Part shown: positions 52,008 to 59,757 of the stretch, in pieces | How positions within the stretch are numbered: the stretch's first letter is position 1 | Layout: every line of letters begins with the position of its first letter | Origin: Galbibacter mesophilus | GTDB taxonomy: Bacteria; Bacteroidota; Bacteroidia; Flavobacteriales; Flavobacteriaceae | Length of the DNA: 64,000 nt | Direction of reading: 5' to 3' | Assembly (NCBI RefSeq): GCF_023721415.1 | Contig: NZ_JAMQVC010000002.1 | Location: forward strand, 930,001 to 994,000 | The notes under the pieces: model-generated | The model's input: only the letters and a program-made list of their open reading frames with translations | Told to the model about the DNA's origin: nothing | Database searches by the model: none | Made by a program: the position numbers and the translations under genes

Positions 52008-52745
52008 TTATTTCAAGAGTTCGGCCACGGTTATTTCGCTAAGATCGGTATTCATTTCGTAGTACATTTTAAAAGAACCATCTACCCTATCAGCATCGGT
52101 AATATCTGGAAATCTATTATAGGACTTGCCTTTTCCAGGAGGCCAAGCTACAGAGGCTGCTTCAAAAGCAATGTTACCGTCATTAAATCCGATACTTTTA
52201 ATATTGAAACCGTTGGTTTTTCCGTCATTTTTCCGAGCGGTAATAAAACTTGCCTTGCTAATCGCTCCGGAATTCGGATTCAGCTTTGCCAAAATGGATA
52301 CTTTTGGACCGCCTCCATTTCCGTAGCTATTTTGATAAACACCAGCAAACGCTTCATTTTCAATAGCTCTTTTTGTGAGGTAATCGGCACTATTACTACC
52401 ACCAACTAGCGAAAACACAACCCAAGGAACATTATTATTGTCGACCATTACCATAAGGGCACGACCGTCAACCTCAGACTTTTCGTGTTCGACATACCAC
52501 AACGATTCTCCGGAAGCTGATTTTTTACGAACAAACGGATCCTGATTGATATTGCTTACTTGATTAAAGCCTACCTCGTAAGTGTTGCCATCCTTATCTG
52601 TCACAGATTGCCGACTCGATAGCTCCACATTTTCGAGGGGATCATTACCGATTTCAGTGTCATTTTCAACCGATTCGTCATTCGAACAGGATAAAATTAA
52701 AAAACCATAACCTATCAAAAGTAAGCCACGAGAAAGATTTTTCAT
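52008..52745 (-). CDS. Hypothetical lipoprotein
   Basis: 245 residues with signal MKNLSRGLLLIGYGFLILSC and lipobox Cys20, then an acidic linker. The body has the pattern TDKDGNTYEVGFNQVSNINQ, SGESLWYVEHEKSEVDGRAL, VMVDNNNVPWVVFSLVGG and ILAKLNPNSGAISKASFITA, like single blades of SBBP-type beta-propeller repeats in which a value is tracked through a run. Not assigned to a named family. Probably an outer-membrane lipoprotein. Confidence 0.7.
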   Translation of the reverse strand: MKNLSRGLLLIGYGFLILSCSNDESVENDTEIGNDPLENVELSSRQSVTDKDGNTYEVGFNQVSNINQDPFVRKKSASGESLWYVEHEKSEVDGRALMVMVDNNNVPWVVFSLVGGSNSADYLTKRAIENEAFAGVYQNSYGNGGGPKVSILAKLNPNSGAISKASFITARKNDGKTNGFNIKSIGFNDGNIAFEAASVAWPPGKGKSYNRFPDITDADRVDGSFKMYYEMNTDLSEITVAELLK

Positions 52746-52934
52746 AAGGATAATTTTTTGGGACGTTTCAGAAATAACATCAAATTAAAAAGATTATTGT
52801 TTGCAAAGGTGATTTTTTATCCTATTCCTCAACCTATAAAACACCATTTGCATTTTTCTTTGACATAGCCCCAAGAAGATAATTAATGATTTCGTTTAAA
52901 AATTTCGAAGAATTTGGCCTAACAATCGATAGCG

Positions 52935-53825
52935 CTATTCATCATGTTGATGTCCCCGCAAAATTTTAAAAACATGAAGAACGTGCGGAAAAATCGCGTC
53001 CATAGATTCTTTAGCGCCATTGGTAGAGCCAGGTAACGCTAACACCAAGCAATTACCTATAGTTCCAGCAATGCTTCTGGAAAGCATGGCAAAAGGCATA
53101 CGTTCTTGTCCGTAACTACGTATCGCTTCTTCGATACCAGGAATGTTTCTTTCTAAAAGAGGTGTTAATGCTTCCGGAGTTACATCCCTAAATGAGAGCC
53201 CAGTGCCACCTGTGTAAATTAACAAATTGTTTGTTTTAGAGAGTGATCTAGCCTTTTCGGCAATAATATCTTTTTCATCGGGGATAATTTCGTAATGTGA
53301 CACCTCCACTCCATCTTCCTTCAATTTTTCTATGATTGCTTTCCCAGCCCTATCCTCTTTTTTGCCTTCGGAAATGGAATCGGAACAAACAATTACTGCT
53401 GCCTTTAAATTCGATGGAAACATTCGTTTAAAACCTTTGAGTCCGCTTTTACTTTTGATAATTTTAAGTCCGTCAATAACGACATCGTTATCATTTTCTG
53501 AGAGCATATTGGTTAAGGTAATGGAAGCCACAGAAGCGCCCAGTAATGCCTCAGAATCCAAATTAGAGCTGTGGATTGCTTTCACTGTTACTGTAATTTT
53601 CAAGATTTGTCCCTCTAGATTATCTGTCACCTCGATGCTGTTGATAGGCGCCGGTAACAAATCAGGAATCAAGGTAAAAGCATTTTTTACAGCCAATTGT
53701 GCAGCGGATTTCACCGTGAAGAATACTTCCTTTGTGTACTTTGATGCTGTCGCGCCTTCTAACTGAATGCCAACTTCAGCAGTAGAAATACATAATGTTT
53801 TTATTTGGTTGGATGTATCTATCAT
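52935..53825 (-). CDS. MoaC-MoaB fusion protein with a degenerate MoaC half
   Basis: 296 residues. The C-terminal half (about 140-296) is an intact MoaB/MogA domain: AAVIVCSDSISEGKKEDRAG, LIYTGGTGLSFRDVTPEALT, LPGSTNGAKESMDAIFPHVL; it adenylylates molybdopterin. The N-terminal half aligns with MoaC without gaps through VFFTVKSAAQLAVKNAF and SEALLGASVASITL. By my alignment to E. coli MoaC, His77 is Leu57, Asp128 is Asn106, Lys131 is Ser109 and Lys51 is Thr31, while the two Glu positions are Asp90 and Glu92. So cyclic pyranopterin synthesis by this half is doubtful. It is the last gene of moeA-moaE-moaCB; the 43-bp gap to moaE has a short heptamer repeat. Confidence 0.88.
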   Translation of the reverse strand: MIDTSNQIKTLCISTAEVGIQLEGATASKYTKEVFFTVKSAAQLAVKNAFTLIPDLLPAPINSIEVTDNLEGQILKITVTVKAIHSSNLDSEALLGASVASITLTNMLSENDNDVVIDGLKIIKSKSGLKGFKRMFPSNLKAAVIVCSDSISEGKKEDRAGKAIIEKLKEDGVEVSHYEIIPDEKDIIAEKARSLSKTNNLLIYTGGTGLSFRDVTPEALTPLLERNIPGIEEAIRSYGQERMPFAMLSRSIAGTIGNCLVLALPGSTNGAKESMDAIFPHVLHVFKILRGHQHDE

Positions 53826-53832
53826 TGAGTTA

Positions 53833-53856
53833 GGTGTTGGGTGATGGGTGTTAGGT
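53833..53856. repeat. Heptamer-like repeat between moaE and moaCB
   Basis: GGTGTTG, GGTGATG and GGTGTTA follow each other in the 43-bp gap just before the MoaC-MoaB start. Confidence 0.65.
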
Positions 53857-53868
53857 CTTTGGGAAAAA

Positions 53869-54306
53869 TCAACTATTCACTTTCCATTGGTGAGTTTCAT
53901 CTTCGAAAAGTTCCTTTCCAAAAATGGGCACTTCTTCTTTTACCATATTTACAATGGCTTCAGTAGCGGCGTACACCTCTTTTCTTCTTTCCGAAGAAAC
54001 AAAAACAAAAAAACAAATTTCCCCTGCTTTTACTTTCCCCAAACTATGATAAATATGCATGTAAGTAAGATTGAACCTTTCAAAAGCCTTTTCACGAATT
54101 TCTTGCAGCTTTTCGTTCGCCATACCTTCATAGGTCGAATACTCAATAGCACTTACTTTTTTTCCTTCAATTTCATCCGCTCTCACCTGACCTAAAAAAA
54201 TGTTATGAGCGCCAATAGAATGTTTAGATTGATGTTTCGCAATTGATGTTGCAATAAACTCCGGAGCTATTGCTCCCTCCATAAATACTTGCTTCTTCTT
54301 TTTCAT
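53869..54306 (-). CDS. moaE: Molybdopterin synthase catalytic subunit
   Basis: Large subunit of molybdopterin synthase, which with thiocarboxylated MoaD puts the dithiolene sulfurs into precursor Z. Family marks: GAHNIFLGQVRADEIEGKKV, IEYSTYEGMANEKLQEIR, MHIYHSLGKVKAGEICFFVF, SSERRKEVYAATEAIVNMVK and the catalytic-lysine segment EEVPIFGKELFEDETHQW. 145 residues. moaD and moaA are not in the window. Confidence 0.94.
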   Translation of the reverse strand: MKKKKQVFMEGAIAPEFIATSIAKHQSKHSIGAHNIFLGQVRADEIEGKKVSAIEYSTYEGMANEKLQEIREKAFERFNLTYMHIYHSLGKVKAGEICFFVFVSSERRKEVYAATEAIVNMVKEEVPIFGKELFEDETHQWKVNS

Positions 54307-54355
54307 TTCACATTATTTTTCACCTATTTGTCACGCTTTTTTGAATATGATAAAT

Positions 54356-55528
54356 TTACTGAAGAATATCCAGATATAAAATCTCTTTTCCCTTATCACA
54401 AACCGCCGTATCTTCTGGAATATAGGCTAGCGCATTGGCATCAATTAAACTTTGTAACATCGCTGAGCTCTGGTTTTTAAAAATTTCAATAGTATTTCCT
54501 GTGACTTTGGCTCTTAAAAACAAGCTTTTTCCAGTGGGATTGGAAATACTTTCCAACAACGTGGCTTTTTTAAATCCATTTGTATTTTCAATACCTATAA
54601 AGCGGCGAAGTGCCGGCAATACATACACCTGGAAATTTATAAAACAAGCAGCTGGATTTCCTGGGAGTCCGAAAACTGAAACTTCATCCTTCTTTCCAAA
54701 GTAAATAGGTTTGCCTGGACGCTGATTTATTTTATAAAACTTTTCTTCCACACTGTTGGCCTCAAATGCATGCCGAATTAAATCGTATTCTCCCACGGAT
54801 ATTCCGCCAGATGCGATTATAAAATGGGAATCTTCAAGCAAGCGTGCTACCGTGGTTGTTATTTCATGTTTTGAATCTCCTACAAATACAACTTCTACGT
54901 TTTGCACTCCTATTTTCTGCAACAGAAGCTTTAGCATTATCGAATTACTATCGTAAATTTTTCCGTTCTCCAGAGCTTCACCGGGGGCTTGTAATTCATT
55001 TCCGCTTACCAATATCGATACTTTGGGCATTTTAAACACCGACACATCCTTAATTCCGAGTCCGCTTAAAAAAGCAACAGCAGAAGCATTCAATAAAGTT
55101 CCCTTTGACAATGCAACACTTCCTTTTTTTATCTGCTCTCCAGTTTCCTTTACATTGTTTTTTCCGAATGAATCTTTTAAATAAGTAATTACACCATTTA
55201 CTTCTTCCACGTGTTCTTGCATTAGCACCCTTGTTGTTCCCTTTGGAACAGGTGCTCCCGTAAAAACCCTAACTGCTTCTCCTTCTTTTAAGGTAATATT
55301 AATATTACTTCCGGCTTGAACCTCTCCAATGACCTTAAAAGATAGGCTTTTGCTTCCACTTACGGCATAACCATCCATAGCTGATTGCCTAAAAGGGGGC
55401 AAATTAATTTCTGAAAAAACATCTTCTCCCAAAACATGACCATTGACATTTTTTAGAGAAGATATTTCAAGTAGCCTTGCTGTAGTGTGAGATTTTATAA
55501 TTGCTAGTGCCTTGTTTACTGAAATCAT
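54356..55528 (-). CDS. moeA: Molybdopterin molybdotransferase
   Basis: Inserts molybdate into adenylylated molybdopterin. 390 residues with the motifs INLPPFRQSAMDGYAVSG, FTGAPVPKGTTRVLMQEHVE, VSILVSGNELQAPGEALENG, IASGGISVGEYDLIRHAFEA and VFGLPGNPAACFINFQVYVL. The open frame reaches 55582, but ATG 55528 begins the typical MISVNKALAIIKSH. It is the first gene of the moeA-moaE-moaCB operon. Confidence 0.95.
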   Translation of the reverse strand: MISVNKALAIIKSHTTARLLEISSLKNVNGHVLGEDVFSEINLPPFRQSAMDGYAVSGSKSLSFKVIGEVQAGSNINITLKEGEAVRVFTGAPVPKGTTRVLMQEHVEEVNGVITYLKDSFGKNNVKETGEQIKKGSVALSKGTLLNASAVAFLSGLGIKDVSVFKMPKVSILVSGNELQAPGEALENGKIYDSNSIMLKLLLQKIGVQNVEVVFVGDSKHEITTTVARLLEDSHFIIASGGISVGEYDLIRHAFEANSVEEKFYKINQRPGKPIYFGKKDEVSVFGLPGNPAACFINFQVYVLPALRRFIGIENTNGFKKATLLESISNPTGKSLFLRAKVTGNTIEIFKNQSSAMLQSLIDANALAYIPEDTAVCDKGKEILYLDILQ

Positions 55529-55579
55529 AGTATTATCTTTATAGAGTCTCCCCCGTACTTTCAATCGAACTGGTATGAA

Positions 55580-55587
55580 CAAAGCTA
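55580..55587 (-). promoter_or_regulatory. -7 element of the moeA operon
   Basis: TAGCTTTG on the minus strand, a perfect TAnnTTTG box 52-59 bases before the moeA ATG. No TTG at the usual distance; the palindromic site at 55619-55644 is just upstream, so activation or repression there is plausible. Confidence 0.5.
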
Positions 55588-55618
55588 ATCAATATTTTAT
55601 TAAAAAAACTACGTAAAA

Positions 55619-55644
55619 ATACTTAATATTAAGTATTAATACTT
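55619..55644. promoter_or_regulatory. Palindromic operator between moeA and the porin gene
   Basis: ATACTTAATATTAAGTAT (55619-55636) is a perfect 18-bp palindrome, and AAGTATTAATACTT (55631-55644) a perfect 14-bp palindrome overlapping it, so three half-sites of the form AAGTAT/ATACTT are spaced regularly. The site covers the -33 region of the porin promoter and lies upstream of the moeA -7 box. It looks like the binding site of a dimeric regulator acting on both directions; the regulator is not identified. Confidence 0.7.
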
Positions 55645-55651
55645 ATTTTTG
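55644..55651 (+). promoter_or_regulatory. -7 element of the alginate-export-type porin gene
   Basis: TATTTTTG, perfect match, 17 bases before the ATG at 55669. Its -33 region has no TTG and is occupied by the palindrome. Confidence 0.55.
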
Positions 55652-55668
55652 AAACAAAACCAACAATC

Positions 55669-56940
55669 ATGATAAGAAAAATTACCTTTTGCATCCTATG
55701 CTTTATTCTTTCAACATCAGCTTTCAGCCAAACTTTTGAAGCAGACCTAGACCTTCGTCCACGATTTGAATACCGACATGGATTCAACAATCTTTTCCCC
55801 GATGATGCTGATCCTGCGGCATTTGTCACGCAACGTTCACGCTTGAACCTTAATTATAAATCCGAGCTTTTAAACGTTATGTTAAGTATTCAAGATGTGA
55901 GTACATGGGGAGATACACGTCAAATTTTAATTAATGATGGCAACGACTCTTTCTTTCTTTTTCAAGCGTGGGCAGAACTAATATTTGACGAAAACTGGTC
56001 AACCAAAGTAGGTAGACAACCCATAGTTTATGATAATGAACGTATTTTTGGAGGTCTTGACTGGGCGATGCAAGGACGCTTTCACGATGCAGCCCTTTTA
56101 AGATACAAAAATGATAGTTTTATGGCAGATGCTGGTTTCGCTTTCAACCAAACCAGTCAGGAAAATGAGGGCACTGCTTATGACGTACCAGGTTTTTTCA
56201 CCTACAAAACCATGCAATATTTATATGCAAAAAAGGAATGGGAGAAAGCACAGGCTAGTTTTCTATTTCTAAATACCGGATTTCAGGAGTTCGATGAGAA
56301 CGACCAAGCCGACGGGGTTTACTATACCCATACGGCAGGAACATATTTTCAATTTCCTCTTTCGGTAGTGAATTTCAGCGGAAGTTTCTATTATCAATTT
56401 GGAAAAGCTTACCCTATAAATGTGGACTTATCTGCATACGAATTTATGCTTGAAGCCAGTTACAAGCCGCAAAACACTTTATTTGCTTTAGGTTTTGAAG
56501 CGCAAAGTGGCTCTGACCAAGGTGGAAGCGACAATCATTCATTCTTCCCGCTGTATGGAACAAACCATGCCTTTAATGGTTTTATGGATTATTTCTATGT
56601 GGGTAATCACGCAAACAACGTTGGACTAAATGATCTTTACGGAAAGGTAGTATTAAAGACAGGTGAAAAATCAAACCTACTGGGAGCTATCCATTATTTT
56701 GGTGCCAACGGAGACCTTGCCAATAACGCCGATCCATATCTAGGAACGGAAATCGATGTACAATTCACACAAAAGTTGATGAAATTTGCAACTTTAAAAG
56801 TAGGTTATTCCCACATGTTTGCTTCCGATAGTATGAGTTTGATTAAAGAAGGACGTCCTAATGACAACACTAACAACTGGGCATGGGCAATGTTGGTTGT
56901 TAATCCTAAGTTGTTCACGCATAAATTTGACAACAACTAA
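55669..56940 (+). CDS. Alginate-export-family outer-membrane porin
   Basis: 423 residues. Signal peptide MIRKITFCILCFILSTSAFS, then a beta-barrel with many aromatic strand ends: EADLDLRPRFEYRHGFNN, AAFVTQRSRLNLNYKSELLN, GRQPIVYDNERIFGGLDWAM and GLNDLYGKVVLKTGEKSNLL. It matches the AlgE-like family, whose members include anion-selective channels. Because it faces the molybdenum-cofactor operon across a shared operator, a role in taking up nitrate, molybdate or another oxyanion is more likely than alginate export; this is inference. Confidence 0.85.
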   Translation: MIRKITFCILCFILSTSAFSQTFEADLDLRPRFEYRHGFNNLFPDDADPAAFVTQRSRLNLNYKSELLNVMLSIQDVSTWGDTRQILINDGNDSFFLFQAWAELIFDENWSTKVGRQPIVYDNERIFGGLDWAMQGRFHDAALLRYKNDSFMADAGFAFNQTSQENEGTAYDVPGFFTYKTMQYLYAKKEWEKAQASFLFLNTGFQEFDENDQADGVYYTHTAGTYFQFPLSVVNFSGSFYYQFGKAYPINVDLSAYEFMLEASYKPQNTLFALGFEAQSGSDQGGSDNHSFFPLYGTNHAFNGFMDYFYVGNHANNVGLNDLYGKVVLKTGEKSNLLGAIHYFGANGDLANNADPYLGTEIDVQFTQKLMKFATLKVGYSHMFASDSMSLIKEGRPNDNTNNWAWAMLVVNPKLFTHKFDNN

Positions 56941-56973
56941 TACATCTGTTAAGATAATTTTTAATAATGCTAC

Positions 56974-57002
56974 AAACTGCTTCCAATCGGGAGCAGTTTT
57001 TT
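56974..57002 (+). terminator. Terminator of the porin gene
   Basis: AAACTGCTTCC, loop AATC, GGGAGCAGTTT (56974-56999, one G-T pair) followed by a T-run. It lies between the convergent porin and flippase genes. Confidence 0.9.
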
Positions 57003-58467
57003 ATTTGAAATTCTTTTTCGAAAAGTATTTAGCAACAAGTAAATTGATGTCTTCAGAAAGCCTTAATTTATAGGTAACACCCCAAAAAAACAAGAATATC
57101 AAAGTTGATTTAAGAATGATGTTGAGGATTGGGAGGAAGCTAAAATCCCAAAAATAGAAAATGAAAAAAGAAATGCTTATCAGTAAAGCAGTTCGAAAAG
57201 TATTCTTGGTAAAAGGCTGCAAATGAAGTTTTATCCAAACAAAATAAAGTTTAATCCCGTTGTAAAGTGTAAATGCTAAAAATGTGGCCACCGCAGCACC
57301 ATTAATTCCCCAAATGGGTATGAAAATTATATTTAAGATAACTGTAAGGACAACCAATAAAACGCCAAAGAACAACACCATTCGATAGTAATCCGAGTTA
57401 AAAATAATAGCATTATTATTTCCGATAAGATTGTCAAGCAATTTAGCCAAGGAAATAAGAAACACCACTACTACTCCTCCACGGTATTTTTCCGGAAGCA
57501 AGAAATACATTTCATTTATATTCAAAACAATCAAAAGAAATATAAAGCCCCCAACAATAAAAAGGTTGATTGAACTTTTCTTGTAAAGTTCGTCCAACTC
57601 TTTATACTTTTTAGCATTCAGCAACTCACTGGTAATTGGATATGTAATTTGGTGCATCGACCTTGCTGGTACCGCAATTACAATGGCGATAAAAACTGCT
57701 ACAGTGTAATAGGCAATGTTTTCAATTTCTTTAAATTGTCCTAACATCACTTTGTCTATATCCAAAAGTACAGCAGCTATAGAACCGGTTAAAATGATTA
57801 AAAACGAATATTTTAAAACTGAAACGTAATTTTCAGGCAAGCGAAATTTTAAAACTGGTTTTTCAATGATAAATGCGCTTACTAGCATTAGCAGCATCCT
57901 TAATAAATAAACACCCATTAGGCTGTAAATAAAGGCAGGAACACTCAGCACTTTTAAATATACCATCACCAATAAAACGGCTACAACTACTCTATGGAAA
58001 ACTTCTTTTAAAAAATTTCCGTAAACCGACTTCATATGGACTTTCGCCCATGCATAAAACACTTCGAAGTACGCCATGGAAAAGCCCAAAACAAAAATGG
58101 TCCAAACGTAGGGAGCTAGAATTTCATTTTTTGTAGTAAGATAATCTACAATTGATTCATAAAACATCGCACCCAAAAGACCAGCGGGAACAATTATAAC
58201 CAAAGGCAACAAAAATATAAATCCCGTGAATGCATTTTGTTCATCATGATTCGTATAACTGCTATAAAACTTAACAATACTATTTTGAACGCCGAAACAC
58301 AAAATAGGCATTAAAATATTGGCGGCAGAAAGTAAATATGCAACCAAACCATAATAATCGTCCGTTAAAAAGTTGGTGTAAAGAAAAAGCGTGCTAATGG
58401 CTCCTATCCCAAAGCCGAGATAGGTTGTAATAGTGTTTTTAAATGTTTGATTGATAACAATCCCCAT
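57001..58467 (-). CDS. Polysaccharide flippase-like membrane protein (MOP superfamily)
   Basis: 488 residues, about 14 transmembrane helices, starting GIVINQTFKNTITTYLGFGI, with FSKI-like loops such as NSIVKFYSSYTNHDEQNAFT and RSMHQITYPITSELLNAKKY. Lipid-linked oligosaccharide exporter fold. It is the last gene of the DUF4834-YfhO-GT4 operon, 6 bp after the glycosyltransferase. Unlike the 416-residue flippase in the variable cluster its base composition is like the surrounding genome. Confidence 0.87.
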   Translation of the reverse strand: MGIVINQTFKNTITTYLGFGIGAISTLFLYTNFLTDDYYGLVAYLLSAANILMPILCFGVQNSIVKFYSSYTNHDEQNAFTGFIFLLPLVIIVPAGLLGAMFYESIVDYLTTKNEILAPYVWTIFVLGFSMAYFEVFYAWAKVHMKSVYGNFLKEVFHRVVVAVLLVMVYLKVLSVPAFIYSLMGVYLLRMLLMLVSAFIIEKPVLKFRLPENYVSVLKYSFLIILTGSIAAVLLDIDKVMLGQFKEIENIAYYTVAVFIAIVIAVPARSMHQITYPITSELLNAKKYKELDELYKKSSINLFIVGGFIFLLIVLNINEMYFLLPEKYRGGVVVVFLISLAKLLDNLIGNNNAIIFNSDYYRMVLFFGVLLVVLTVILNIIFIPIWGINGAAVATFLAFTLYNGIKLYFVWIKLHLQPFTKNTFRTALLISISFFIFYFWDFSFLPILNIILKSTLIFLFFWGVTYKLRLSEDINLLVAKYFSKKNFK

Positions 58468-58473
58468 AAAGTT

Positions 58474-59745
58474 TTACATTATAGAAGCCAAATGCGCGGT
58501 TAATGCCCTTCGATGAAATTTTTCAATGTTTACCGAATTTACATGCAAATTAGCATTTTTAAACGCTTTGTAATAAGAACGTATCGTTTCTTTAATATTT
58601 TCCTTTTCTGAATACTCAAAATATACCCCAGCCTTTGTTTCTTCAAGAATTTTTTGAACATCCCATCCATTTGGACCAATGGCAACTATGGGACGTTTTG
58701 CTGAAAGATATTCGAACAATTTACCTGGAATGATTCCTCTTGTTTTTTCTGAATCAATTTCGATAAGCAACAAAACCTGGGAGGATTTCTGAAGATGTAA
58801 CGCTTCCTCATGGGAAACATATCCTAAAACGGAAAGATTATCTGTGATTCCCGCAGCTTTAATCGACCTTAAAACATCTTCGCTAACGGCTCCGGCCAAT
58901 TGTAATTCAAAATCTTTTTTAAATCCATCCAGTTCCTCCAATAATTCTCCTATCGCATTCCATAAAACTTCTGGATTGCGACCTGAAAGTAAAGAACCTA
59001 TGTGTGATAATGTGAAGTTTTTACTTAACTCTTTTTGTCCTTCATTTTCAGAAAGAAAACCATTGGTAATTACCTCAATAGGCTTTTCGGTGATGCCGCT
59101 AAACTCTTCTTTTGTAGTGTAACTTGTAGTTATTACTTGATTGGCTTTGTTGAGCACTTGGCGTTCCAACGCAAGGTGCTTTTTTTGTGAACTTTCAGTA
59201 AGTTTTAAATCGGAGTGGTAACCGATATTTGTCCAAGGGTCCCTAAAATCGGCAATCCATTTAAGGTCTAGCATGCCTTTCAGCTTCATCCCTATTAAAT
59301 GAACGCTATGTGGAGGACCTGTGGTTATAATCGTATCTATTTGTTCCTTTTGAATAAAGGATTCTAGATATTTTACAGATGGTTTAACCCAAAAAACACG
59401 GGCATCAGGGATAAAAAAATTACCTCGAATCCATAACATTATGCTTTCCACAACCGATTGTTTCTCCGAAGAAATAATACCCTTACTTATTTGTTTCGTT
59501 TTCTTCTTCGAAAAGAATGACGCCAATTTATAGGGCTCGAAAATGGGATGTTTTAGTATTCTAGCATTTTTTGGAACTTCCTCTAAGAAAGAAGCATCTT
59601 CCATGGGATAATCTGGATTTTCTGGAATGAAAACAATGGGTTCAATTTCAAACTCGGGCAAGAACTTAACAAAATTAAGCCACCGTTGCACCCCTGGCCC
59701 TCCTGCTGGGGGCCAATAGTATGTTATAATTAGGACTTTCTTCAT
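58474..59745 (-). CDS. Glycosyltransferase family 4
   Basis: GT-B transferase of 423 residues: KVLIITYYWPPAGGPGVQRW with the P-P-x-G-G-P-x-x-x-R-W N terminus usual in this family, DTIITTGPPHSVHLIGMKLK, WIADFRDPWTNIGYHSDLKL, HIGSLLSGRNPEVLWNAIGE and the C-terminal IIPGKLFEYLSAKRPIVAIG. Cytoplasmic. It probably works with the adjacent flippase on an envelope glycan. Donor unknown. Confidence 0.88.
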   Translation of the reverse strand: MKKVLIITYYWPPAGGPGVQRWLNFVKFLPEFEIEPIVFIPENPDYPMEDASFLEEVPKNARILKHPIFEPYKLASFFSKKKTKQISKGIISSEKQSVVESIMLWIRGNFFIPDARVFWVKPSVKYLESFIQKEQIDTIITTGPPHSVHLIGMKLKGMLDLKWIADFRDPWTNIGYHSDLKLTESSQKKHLALERQVLNKANQVITTSYTTKEEFSGITEKPIEVITNGFLSENEGQKELSKNFTLSHIGSLLSGRNPEVLWNAIGELLEELDGFKKDFELQLAGAVSEDVLRSIKAAGITDNLSVLGYVSHEEALHLQKSSQVLLLIEIDSEKTRGIIPGKLFEYLSAKRPIVAIGPNGWDVQKILEETKAGVYFEYSEKENIKETIRSYYKAFKNANLHVNSVNIEKFHRRALTAHLASIM

Positions 59746-59757
59746 TCCATAAAGAAA

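Noticed and set aside
53332-53766. 144-codon open frame opposite the MoaC-MoaB gene
   Set aside because: A shadow on the opposite strand of a clear gene. No family resemblance.
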